Shown: positions 50,214 through 60,357 of the stretch, one piece after another
Layout: every line of letters begins with the position of its first letter
Position numbering within the stretch: the first letter of the stretch is position 1
DNA from: Symsagittifera roscoffensis
Lineage: Eukaryota > Xenacoelomorpha > Acoela > Convolutidae
DNA: 64,000 nucleotides
Assembly (NCBI RefSeq): GCF_963678635.1
Contig: NC_087071.1
Span: 25,431,821 to 25,495,820 of the forward strand
Direction: 5' to 3'
Made by a program: the position numbers and the translations under genes
The notes under the pieces: model-generated
The model's database searches: none
Seen by the model: the letters and a program-made list of their open reading frames with translations, nothing else
What the model was told of the DNA's origin: nothing

Positions 50214-50969
50214 TGACTTATCAGTTGCCTTTTCCTGATATAGGTGGATGCCGATGAGGGATAGAAGATTTCGTCCCAGGATGTTCGCCCTTTTGTCGTC
50301 TTCTACAATGAAGGAAGCGGTATTGACAGTCCACTTTCATTTCAGATTCATTTCAAGTAAATATCCTTCCGAATGATGGCATCTTGTAACAGTTGTAGGA
50401 CACCATTCTGTTTCCCTCGTCGTTTTGCCTTAGTTGAATTCGTTTTGCGTGTTTCACCGAGCTTTGTACTGTGGCGGCTGTTTTGCTGTTGACGAACAAA
50501 GTGGGTGATCCTGCATCGGCGATAAAAACAAGGTTGTTGCTGCCTGCTCTGACTCTAATGAGGGGACCTTCTAGGTCGTCCGCCGTTAAGTGGTCTGCCT
50601 GTCGATCTTGGAAGTTTACAGCATTAATGGTTGTGCCATCTGGGTGGAGGAGGTCCCATCATGGGATAACGCCCCTGCCTGTAGATAGTCCATGTAGGCT
50701 GCCATGTTGGCGTCTTGCCTTGATTGTTCCGGATCTTGCTCATCTTGAACAACATTGACCTCGGAGGATTTGCAAGGCCTGGCATAGTCCGCGTTTGGTG
50801 CATCTGGTGCAAATATTGTCCTGTGCTGGGCACTGTTGGAGGTGGCCAGGTCCGAATTGGTTCCCGCATTTGAAGCAGGATTGTTTGTGGTCGGTTCCCT
50901 GACGCTGATAATTAACTCTCTGTGGTTGCGGGCGGCCTCTGTTGCCCCGTTGATTTTTTCGGTTTTCAA
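50214..50969 (-). pseudogene. Gag nucleocapsid and protease remnant of E2, unit 1
   Basis: A zinc knuckle of the form C-X2-C-X7-H-X3-C (CFKCGNQFGPGHLQQC) lies at about 50829-50878; a second knuckle is broken by a frameshift after CTRCTKR. Downstream, the protease site ADAGSPT lies at about 50503-50523 (DAGS at 50506-50517). Pieces are in three frames. Confidence 0.7.
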
Positions 50970-51142
50970 TTCCTTTTCTTTTTATGAATCCAACTGGTTC
51001 GGCTTTTATCCCCGCTTGAGACTACAATGGAATTGTTCAAGTGTCTCTGTTTTGGTTTGTTTTCTTGTGAATGCCTCATATCTGTCCAAAGTTGCACTGC
51101 AGTCCTTGATGAACAGATGTTGCAGTTAAATGTTTTACTTTT
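50970..51142 (-). pseudogene. Gag C-terminal capsid fragment of E2, unit 1
   Basis: The minus strand reads LFIKDRSATFDRYEAFTRKQ and TKTETLEQFH in one frame, typical of the C-terminal capsid part of Ty3/Gypsy Gag, then hits a stop. The start of gag is missing: LTR-edge sequence abuts it directly. Confidence 0.55.
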
Positions 51143-52753
51143 GATTAGTTCTAATGGATATCCGCTATATTTACGGGTTGTCTGTTGATTCCTCGATCCT
51201 GTAGTTTGTCGTTTTCTTTTGTCTCCTGCGTCTGAAGTACGTGGTTTTTCCCTTGATAAGGGCTTATAAGCAACAGAATCTTTTAGTTGTGTCGGTCTGC
51301 ATTTTTCGTAGACTCTAGGAAATGGTACGAAAGCTAAGCCGTCGCGTTTATTTACCCGCGGTTGTTTGCCATCTTCCCAAATCCACACAGTGTGAGGAAA
51401 TTATTTAACGATTGCACCGTTTACAATTAATTTAATTTGCGCACCGAGCACCCCGGGATTTCGGTTTTTCGGGCTATTCTACCTGATTTTCTGGCGACTT
51501 GATCAATACGCTTTCCCAGTTTTGGTTCAAGATATTTTGGGGTCCCTTTAAGCGATCTGTTAGAAAAACGAAAGCGGCTCTTTGTAGTCTTTGTTGTTCT
51601 TGTGCGATGAGCCAACGTATTGGTTGCCTTGTTCTTATATTAGCAATGTCCTTGGATTATAGGCTAAATGTCGTTTAATTTTTACTCTATCATATGTTAC
51701 ATTTTTTAGTGGAAGATTTGCACCTATTGGAGGTTTTTGCATTAGTATCCGGTCGAAAGCATCGTCATCGCTCTCGAGACTGGTGGTTCTATGAGTGTGG
51801 CCCAAGTTGTTATCCCGAGCTGTTTGCTTCTTCTTTCCAGACGTGCGGTCGTCCGTGTCCTGGATGTGTCCGTGGCTGTGTGATGATGCTGCACTATGTG
51901 GATGTAGCCCCGTTGGGTTATAGATCGGTTCGGGCAGGTATGGTTCTTTCTTTAGAATTAGGTCCAGGTGCAGGTTTTGTCAAGATAAGATCTTTTCGTC
52001 TAAACACGAAGGTTTGTGTTTTCCCATGAGAAGTTGGACGCTTTTAGCGATGAGCAGATATTACTTAGAGGTGTGTCGGGTTTACGCCCATAGTGTGCCT
52101 CAAATGGCGTAATTTTGGTTATTGCGTATAGTTTTATTCGCAATGTCTTGAATAATTATGTCATATCCGACGCGAGTTTGTACGGTTGGTTATTTGTATC
52201 AATTTTCATGACTGACAGTCTAGTTTTTAGAGTTCTAATTGAGCGGTGGTCGTCAAACGAAACGAAGACTAGTTTTATGTTATTACTTTTGCAGTATATC
52301 ATGAGTTTTTTGGCCCTAAACCCTTGGGCTTGATCGCACCGAAAATTTCGTGGTAGCCATCTGGTCTTTCTTATTCGAGAGCTGCCGCGATACGGTCACG
52401 GCTCGCGTCACACCTTATCCCAGTCTTGCAATAACTTACGAAGTGTCAATTTTTGGTGATTGTTTGAAAGCTAGTTCGTGTATTTTTTCCCATATGAAAT
52501 TTTTTTATTTGTTTATAACAATGGTTTTAGAAGCGTGCGAAATTGGACGAGGTTCGGTATAAAATTTTTAAGGTGGTGAATAGGTCCCACAATTAATTTA
52601 AGCTATTTACAAGTTTTAGGGTGTTAAAGTTTAGTAATTGCCTCGGTTTTCTTATGCATTGGTATTGTGCCGAATTCATTTATGACAAAACCCGAACCAC
52701 ACTACTTTTTTCCATCCCAAATCACACTTATCGATAAAAATGGCCATGTTTTC

Positions 52754-53296
52754 TTACTCTAACCTATCCAAAACCCTTTTAATCTTCTCCATGTGGTGGT
52801 CTGTTGTTCTGTGGGATATAATCAAGATATCATCCAGAAAAGCAAATGTGTCCTTTGGGTTATTTATTGTTCGGTCGATGGCTTTCTGAAGTTCTGCGGG
52901 CATATCTGTAAGCCCGTAGAATACAGTCTGGAACTGATATGTTCCAGTCGCTTGGCCTCCTATTATGCTTAAAATACACTGAGTTCTTGTTGTATCGTCT
53001 AGTTTTAGTTGGCTGTATGCATAGCGGAGGTCAATAGTCGAGAAGAATGTGGTGCCGGGTTTTTTATTATCTTCTTGTGCTGTTTGGTTTATAAATATTG
53101 GGCCGTCAAATTGTTTATCACTGCAGCTTTCGAGTTTTACAATGCGACCTTGGTTAATTAGGGATCTTATTTCTTGTTCGACCTTTTCTTGGTTGTGGAT
53201 CGAGATCGTCCGTCCTTTTTGTTGAAGCTCTTTAAAATCGCTAAGAAACTGTGTGTGAACCATATGGTTTTTTTTAAAATCCCTATACGTGTGCAA
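52754..53296 (-). pseudogene. pol: Reverse transcriptase fragment of E2, unit 2
   Basis: Same 180-codon piece as in unit 1, no amino-acid difference seen; it carries the same shortened stretch before motif A, so that defect predates the tandem duplication. Confidence 0.85.
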
Positions 53297-53370
53297 AGTC
53301 CTGGATCTGATGATTTTTTCCAGCTGGTTATCACTGCATCTGACTGTTTGTTATCTGATACAAAATTCAT

Positions 53371-54126
53371 TGACTTATCAGTTGCCTTTTCCTGATATAG
53401 GTGGATGCCGATGAGGGATAGAAGATTTCGTCCCAGGATGTTCGCCCTTTTGTCGTCTTCTACAATGAAGGAAGCGGTATTGACAGTCCACTTTCATTTC
53501 AGATTCATTTCAAGTAAATATCCTTCCGAATGATGGCATCTTGTAACAGTTGTAGGACACCATTCTGTTTCCCTCGTCGTTTTGCCTTAGTTGAATTCGT
53601 TTTGCGTGTTTCACCGAGCTTTGTACTGTGGCGGCTGTTTTGCTGTTGACGAACAAAGTGGGTGATCCTGCATCGGCGATAAAAACAAGGTTGTTGCTGC
53701 CTGCTCTGACTCTAATGAGGGGAACTTCTAGGTCGTCCGCCGTTAAGTGGTCTGCCTGTCGATCTTGGAAGTTTACAGCATTAATGGTTGTGCCATCTGG
53801 GTGGAGGAGGTCCCATCATGGGATAACGCCCCTGCCTGTAGATAGTCCATGTAGGCTGCCATGTTGGCGTCTTGCCTTGATTGTTCCGGATCTTGCTCAT
53901 CTTGAATAACATTGACCTCGGAGGATTTGCAAGGCCTGGCATAGTCCGCGTTTGGTGCATCTGGTGCAAATATTGTCCTGTGCTGGGCACTGTTGGAGGT
54001 GGCCAGGTCCGAATTGGTTCCCGCATTTGAAGCAGGATTGTTTGTGGTCGGTTCCCTGACGCTGATAATTAACTCTCTGTGGTTGCGGGCGGCCTCTGTT
54101 GCCCCGTTGATTTTTTCGGTTTTCAA
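53371..54126 (-). pseudogene. Gag nucleocapsid and protease remnant of E2, unit 2
   Basis: Counterpart of 50214-50969. It differs by single bases, for example one Val-to-Ile change in a 117-codon reading near 53910. Confidence 0.7.
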
Positions 54127-54344
54127 TTCCTTTTCTTTTTATGAATCCAACTGGTTCGGCTTTTATCCCCGCTTGAGACTACAATGGAATTGTTCAAGTG
54201 TCTCTGTTTTGGTTTGTTTTCTTGTGAATGCCTCATATCTGTCAAAAGTTGCACTGCGGTCCTTGATGAACAGATGTTGCAGTTAAATGTTTTACTTTTG
54301 ATTAGTTCTAATGGATATCCGCTATATATTTAAGGATAACATAA

Positions 54345-56060
54345 GGGATAAAGCTTTAAATATGTCAAGTTATTTCATAGACCGAATCAGTTTTGCATTA
54401 AGTTCAAGAGTTTTTTAGAACGCTATTCTAGCTACGAAATATTTAAACGTTTCAAAATCATATCATGGAGTAAGTTTATTTCTGTTAGCTTTTCAAGCAA
54501 GCTATTCCCTGGATAAAACTCTTACGAGTATTTCATAAATCAAATCGGATGCCAAAAAATTCAGTTTTTTCAAGCAAACTTTTACTTAAGAAACTTTGAA
54601 AGTTTCCATGTAATTTCATGTAGCAAATCTAATGGCAAAAAGTTTAATTGTTTATATTGTAGCCATTCAAGCGTTGATACTTTGAAATATTTCAAGTTAT
54701 TTCAGGGCTAATCAGATGACAAAAAATCAAGTCTATTTAAGCGAGCTATTAGTTATGAAACTTTGAAATGTGTCAAGTTGTTTTATGTAGCAAATTGGAT
54801 GTCAAAAATTGTATGATTTTTATTGAAAACATTCGAGCGATGAAACTCCGTATATTTGTTGACCAAATCTGAGGACAATAATTTCAATTTTCTCCAAGCA
54901 AGCTAATCCGGCTAATAAACTTTCAGTCAGGAACTTTTCGTCTTTTTTTTTTCTATCATTGTTTTTCATGTTTGCAATAAAGCTAAAATTCTTTAAGCAA
55001 GCTGTTCAAACGATAAACTTTAAAATATTAAAAGACCGAATCGGTTCACGGATCGAATCGGTCTTTGTTAGCGAATTGGTTTGCGAATCAGTTCGTTGTT
55101 TCAAAGACCGAATCGGTTCACGAAAATTTTTAGCTATTCCGAGCAATCTGTTGAAGTTAAGACAGTTTAAAATAGTTCTTGTTTTTTATAGACCGAGTCG
55201 GACATACTCAAGTTATTTTGTAGATCAAATCGATTTGCTAGAAATTTGTTTTTGTTTTTAGAAGAAAGCTCTCCAAGTTTTGAAACTTCAAAAAATTCAA
55301 GTTATCTTGAAAAAGACCGAATTGGTTTGCGAAGTTTTTCGAGGCAAGCTATCCAAGCTATGAAACTTTGAAACCTTTCAAACTTTTTCATAGACCTAGC
55401 CGGTTTGCAAAAATTTTAAAAATTTGAAAGCAAGCAATTCAAGCTCAAACAAATGTTATAGACCGCCAAGTTGTCTAAAAAATATGTCAAATTGTTTCAT
55501 ACAGCAGTTCGACTGGTGAGAAACTTCAATTTTCCTAAGCAAGCTATTAAGGCAATGAAGCCTTGAATTATTTCACGTTTTCCCAATTCATAACTCTTCG
55601 AGAATTTTTTCAACTTATTTCATTGACCAAATCGTTTTGCAAAAAGCTGAAGGTTTTCTAAGCAAGCTATTGAGGCTCTAAAACGTTGAAAATTTTCAAG
55701 TTTTTTCAAATGTAAATCGGTTTGCAAAAAAATTTGTATAGAAAAAGTTTGCAAAAAAATGGCTTAAAAAATTTAGTTTTTCGCAAAACGATTCGGTATA
55801 TGAAATATCTTGAAATATTATAAAGTTTTTCTGAGATAAAACTTTCAATTATGTCAAGTTGTTTCATAGTGAAAATTGACTGGCGAGAAGTTTCAGTTTT
55901 TCAAAGCAAGCTATTGGGGCAAAGAAACTTTGAATTGTTTCAAGTTTTGACAGAGCAAGTCGATTGGTGAAAAGTGTGTATTTTTTGAAGCAAACTCTGC
56001 AAGCAATGAAACATTGAAATCTTTCAAGATATTCCACAGCGCAAATCGGCATTGCGCAAA
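54345..56060. repeat. Degenerate satellite, right block
   Basis: Same monomer as 44470-46500: AAGC(A/G)AGCTAT followed by GAAACTTTGAAA and TAGACCGAATCGGTT. Starts of monomers near 54422, 54505, 54577, 54660, 54745, 54830, 54894 and 54985 give 65-90 bases each, mostly 82-85. More diverged than the left block and without the 405-bp higher-order unit. Confidence 0.8.
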
Positions 56061-57455
56061 TCGGTATAATTAGTTAGTTCGTTTCAGAAGGCAATCAATC
56101 TAAAAAATGCTAAATTTCGGGAAAAAATGGACAAATACTGTCTACCTGGAAAATGATATGAGTTCGTCTTGTCTGAAGAATTGATTTTTTTTTAGAAAAA
56201 TTCTTGAATATTCCAGACTAAGAAAATTTGAAAGTTTTAGAATATTCTTGGCCTTATCTTAAACGTTAAGCTTGAAGAATTTTGTAAACATTGCATTCGA
56301 CAAAGCTAAAACATTCTTTTCAGTTAAGCCTTGCGTCCATAGCACATTCTGACTTTCTTTTGATATATAAGATATATGATACTGGTGTGTTGATTTCAAT
56401 TTTTAATTCATTAGCTTGACAAAAACTGTTCGCCGGAGTTTAAAATTTTAAAGCAGGTCACAGCCACTGAAAATAGTCTCAAACCATTATTGCTCTCAGA
56501 CTAGAATCAACCATTTGTTAAGTACAACTTCAATACTAACTCGAGCATGGTTAACAAAAAAGAGAAAAACAAGTTAATTGAAGCTAATTTGAGGCAAATC
56601 AATGAGACCATTGCACTGTGACTGCTTTTCAAATTCAATCAAGAATTATAAAATATCATGATAAGATAGCATATTGAATGAAGTACAAATATCAATTATT
56701 AGTTTGACTAACTTTTCAATGCAAATATAAATCATAAAAGAAAAGAAATAAAAACACAGAAAAGTGCATCAAAAAGTTAATTCAAACTCTGGCTGAGCCG
56801 CAAAAGTATCTGAAAGCGTTATTATAAGTTATGGCCAATCATTAGTTACAATCATCAATTGAAAAACATGCCAAAACTGGTGTTGTAAAAATGACTGAAG
56901 TTCATTCATTCAAACCATCAGCTTACAATTTATTATTTGCATATTATTTTTAATTGTGGTTATAGTTATCATTAGAAAACATCCATACTTTTTTGTACCA
57001 CTGATGGTTGGTTTGAGGTAAAACATAGAATAAAGAATGCTTTTAGATAGATATCTATATTGTGGTTTTCAATTGCCTGTGTTTTTCTCATCTACTGTTT
57101 TAACTTCATATTTATGTTGTCAATTTTCTAATATTGGCGTGATGTTTTACAACTAATTCAGCGATCAAAAGAGCAAAATTTACTCCGATCTTTTCAGTTT
57201 TTGTTCAATTTTATGGTATGACTCTAAGTCAAGTTTAAGCACGAAACCCGCCGTAAACGTAAGTATTCATATAATTTTTCATATTAAATTGAAGCGATTT
57301 CTGCTACATAGTATTTTAATAGACTTAGTTAGACACAAACTGATCTGATAATAATTAAGTTGGTCGTAATTATTCAAAAAGTTCAACTAATTTCGAGAAT
57401 AAGAGCAAAGAACTGCGATTGTTTTCAACAATAATTAATTGTGGTTCCCGCGAAA
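56061..57455. other. Intergenic DNA and presumed promoter side of the coiled-coil gene
   Basis: About 1.4 kb, AT-rich. No ORF, repeat or RNA gene supported. It should include the promoter of the gene at 57456, but no TATA or initiator can be singled out. Confidence 0.35.
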
Positions 57456-58121
57456 ATGGAAGCTTTTGATTTAGTTGAAAGCCCTGAAACACCGCAAGAG
57501 CCATTTGAATCACTGAACACTCGTTGTCATGTCATTTCTGACATAGATAGTATCAAAGAGCTACCTAACGAATATTTAGGACTGGAGCCAATTTTGGAAT
57601 CCGGATATAATTTGGAATCAGCGCAGTTATCTGGAGAGCTCCAACTAATCGGTCACACCGAGGAATTCAAGGAGTCCCGAACAGTCCAGGAGCTAGTGAG
57701 ATCCGAGGGTCTCCAAAGAACCCAAGAATCCAACATCAAAGCTCCATATTTGAACGGCAATCATTTGCCCAATACCCAACCCGCCGATAATTCAATCACG
57801 GACACCCCAATAAGCAACGGGTATCTAAAAGAAGAACTCAACACTTCAAACCCAAAACTGACGTCAATAACTGAAAGCAAAACTATGGAAAATTCCAAGT
57901 CAGCAGTGAAAGCGCAACATCCATATATGAACGGGGGTGTGAACGGATCAACCGGATCAGACCCTGTCGATTACCACAATGCGTCAAATGGCCGAAAGAT
58001 AGATCTCAATGGCAGCAGTAACGGGTATAAGGTAGACCTAAACATAGCTGACAGACCAAAAGGAAACACGGTAGATGCGCATCAGTGGGATATTGATCAG
58101 AGGAAAGTGATAGATTACAAA
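57456..58121 (+). CDS. Host gene, exon 1: disordered Asn/Gly-rich N-terminus
   Basis: Starts at ATG 57456 (MEAFDLVESPETPQ); the in-frame GTG 15 bases upstream is not a plausible eukaryotic start. The sequence is acidic and polar, with repeated NG motifs: YLNGNH, ISNGYL, YMNGGVNG, SSNGYKVDLN. No domain recognised; likely intrinsically disordered. If unspliced, the frame ends at TAA 58137-58139 (227 residues). A better model splices at GTTAGA (58122) to AAG|ATCAAG (58552), phase 0, which continues an a/d heptad pattern (VIDYK + IKRLGRKVEEV) across the joint. So this is probably the first coding exon of the coiled-coil gene downstream. Codon use is far from the AT-rich element ORFs. Confidence 0.7.
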
Positions 58122-58551
58122 GTTAGACAACTTGTCTAACAATAACAAGAAATTCGAAGTAGGCATCGCTTTTTATATATCAGATTATTTTTACACTGGC
58201 GGTATTAAGCGAGTTTGCGTAATCAGTTTTGCTTAATATCGGGTTCAACCTCCAAACAAAAAATGACCATTTCATAAAATGACAACTCAAGAAAAAGAGC
58301 AAAAAAGAAAAAGAACGATAAAAATTTTCGTTTCTAGAAACTTTCGTTTCTAGTGGTGTGGGAAGAAATTTTTTGAGCGGGCGGAGGCGAAGGTCGTTCG
58401 TTGTCTTCTTTAAGGTCGATCAAATTAACGTTCAGAGCTTATATAAAATTATCCAATTTAGGTTTTTGTGTTCTTCTAATTGAAAAAGCACACTTTAGAG
58501 ATTCTCTCCTATTTTGTAATCTATCATACAACGTGAATAAGGGATGACAAG

Positions 58552-59460
58552 ATCAAGAGACTGGGGCGGAAAGTGGAGGAGGTGAGGGGGGAGAATGTGC
58601 GACTGACCTTCGGGGAGGCCACTCGCAAGCCCATCAGGACCAGTCAGGACATGGAGCTGCAGAACAGGTAACAGAGCTAGTTTTGTGGGGCATCCAGGCA
58701 GTGATGGTGCCTTGGAATCGCATGATTGCGGGTTCGAATGCCACGTGTGTTGCACTGTTTTTTCTACATTTGAGCATTTTTAAGATAGCCAAAGCTTAGG
58801 TAACCTTGTAATCTTGTTTGTAATTGTTGGAATGAAGTAGTCCTATAACTTGTAATTTGATCTGTTAAGGAACGAGCATATCAGCAAACTACAACAGGAC
58901 CTCGCTTTCCAGAAACAAGACGAGACCAACAAGGTCAAAAAAGTGCAGGACAAAGCTGCCATCAAACAGGTACTTTTTTCATCATTCTCATCATCATCAC
59001 CATCATCATGCAATCTAAGGAGGATATTCATCGCCAAGATTGCAATAAGCTCAAGAAATTACTACAAAAAATGGCCAATTTAATCGATTTTTTTTTTTAA
59101 AAAAAATAAGGAAATGTTAAAGAAAAAATTAGTTTCTTCAGCTTTCCTTTTTGAATTTTTTTCTACGATGATCCAGCGTCTCTCTTCCGGAGTTTTCTAG
59201 GTACCGCAGTCAGTGTCATTTGACAAATGTGATGAAGAAAACTCTGGAAACAAATTGGCATATTACCTCTATTAAGCATCAGTTAATAAAAGTTAGAAGT
59301 CAAAACTCGATTAAATTTGTTGCCAGAGTGAGTTGCAGTCCCAACTGGAGAGAGTGCAGCGGGAGAGACAGGAGAGTGAAGGGAGGTGGAAGCAGAAGCT
59401 GGACATCACCTCCAAGAACCTCACTGCCAAACAGCACCAGCTGGATCTGGACAACAAACG
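58552..59460 (+). CDS. Host gene, exons 2-4: start of coiled coil
   Basis: Exons 58552-58667, 58870-58969 and 59327-59460 join in frame with canonical sites: GTAACA...TTAAG, GTACTT...GCCAG, and the last ends AAACG|GTCAGT. Encoded text includes IKRLGRKVEEVRGENVRLTF, HISKLQQDLAFQKQDETNK and SELQSQLERVQRERQESEGR, all heptad-like and rich in Glu, Lys, Gln, Arg. Third codon positions are strongly G/C (CTG, CAG, GAG, AAG), unlike exon 5 and the surrounding DNA. The exact family (centrosomal, ciliary or Golgi coiled-coil protein) cannot be told. The second intron contains a tRNA-like element. Confidence 0.7.
58683..58765 (+). repeat. tRNA-derived SINE head or tRNA-like pseudogene
   Basis: B-box GGTTCGAATGCC at 58731-58742 (consensus GGTTCGANNCC), a fair A-box (AGGCAGTGATGG, 58696-58707) 24 bases before it, and a T6 run at 58758-58763 that would stop RNA polymerase III. 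It lies in the intron between exons 2 and 3, same strand. The acceptor stem does not pair convincingly, so not a functional tRNA. Confidence 0.5.
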
Positions 59461-59743
59461 GTCAGTCACGTGGTCATTCGTTTGAAAAGAAATTCGGGTT
59501 CAGATGCTGCTAAACTCAACTTGCTAAGCTATATTTCTATTACTGGCCACGGCCACTGACCATAAACTGATATGTTGTTAGCTCTTGCGCTATTGCTTCA
59601 TAGATACAAAGTATATCGCAATGCTGGCCGGACAAATTCGAAACAGTAAAAATTAAACGATTTGTGTAGTTTGAAATTTTTCTAGATAAAATTTTATCAA
59701 AGCTCGATACCTGAGCCGAGTTGTCAAATATTGAATTATTCAG

Positions 59744-60357
59744 GTTGAAAGAAGAAATCCAACTGGCTAAAAAAGAGACCCTCGAAGCCGTTCAGTTGAA
59801 GGAACTTGAGCTGAAAGAACTAAAACAACTCCAGCAGGAGCAACTCGAAAGTCTAAGCACCGAATTCGAAGTAGCCAAAAGCAACTTCGCTTCAAATACC
59901 GAGCATGAAGCAGGTCAGAGGATCGAAAACTTGAAAGCCGAAAGCAAAACGTTACTAGCGGAAGCCAGAAAAAGACAAGCAACAATCGAGACTGAAAAAA
60001 CTGCAATCGAGAAAAATCTGAACTCCCGCGTGATTAAACTAGACGAAATGCTGATGAAGAAAAACAGAGAAACTGAACAACTTTTGAGAGATTTGGACCA
60101 AAAGCGAGAAATTTTAGAAGAACAGCATCGATTGCTGAACAAAACCCAGACTGATTTCTACAACGCAAATCAAAGTCGCGCGGAAGAATTCGAGGCAAAA
60201 TTAAGTTTTGAAAGGCAGAAGAAAGCTGAAGATTTGGAGGCGGCCAGGGAAAACTTCGTGAACATAATTGTCAGCAAAGATGAACTTATTTCAAAATTTG
60301 AGGCCGAAATTTTGAGTGTAAGGGTGGAAAAGGAGAACAATGAGAAAAAACTAACAG
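59744..60357 (+). CDS. Host gene, exon 5: long coiled coil
   Basis: Follows acceptor TTCAG at 59743; the first base completes the Arg codon split from exon 4. 204 codons, one continuous helix by composition: EEIQLAKKETLEAVQLKELE, LLAEARKRQATIETEKTAIE, EQLLRDLDQKREILEEQHRL. Donor G|GTGTGC at 60358 (phase 1); reading on past it reaches a stop at once in the AT-rich intron, so at least one more exon is expected, not visible before E3 at 61703. The model so far gives about 543 residues. Confidence 0.75.

Larger units (their letters stand above)
48013..51169 (-). repeat. 3157-bp tandem duplication in E2, unit 1
   Basis: Direct repeat with 51170-54326 at constant offset 3157. The joint lies at TTTACGGG, shared by both ends. 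The unit's right end carries an LTR-edge remnant (GGATATCC region, 51143-51169). A handful of single-base differences were noticed between the units. Confidence 0.9.
51170..54326 (-). repeat. 3157-bp tandem duplication in E2, unit 2
   Basis: Copy of 48013-51169 containing the same decayed pieces: RT at 52754-53296, protease DAGS at 53663-53674, zinc knuckle at 53986-54035, integrase C-terminal piece near 52062-52112. This unit touches the 5' LTR remnant ending at 54341. Confidence 0.9.
46505..54341 (-). mobile_element. Dead Ty3/Gypsy element E2 inserted in the satellite
   Basis: Minus-strand element with satellite on both sides. The right end reads, on the minus strand, TGTTATCC..., then GGATATCCATTAGAACTAAT; the left end has TGTTAACTGTATGGATATCC at 46859 next to a purine tract. 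The two ends share about 45 bases and are LTR remnants. Inside, a 3157-bp block with gag-NC, protease, RT, an RNase H fragment and integrase is present twice in tandem (48013-51169 and 51170-54326). All frames are broken. Confidence 0.75.

Noticed and set aside
57441-57455. GTG start five codons upstream of the ATG of exon 1
   Set aside because: GTG starts are not expected in an animal nuclear gene; ATG at 57456 is used.
58116-58543. Non-canonical splice (GT-GG or TG-AG) giving VRQL-DDKIKRL
   Set aside because: It keeps a heptad pattern too, but a canonical GT-AG choice (58122 to 58551) does so equally well.
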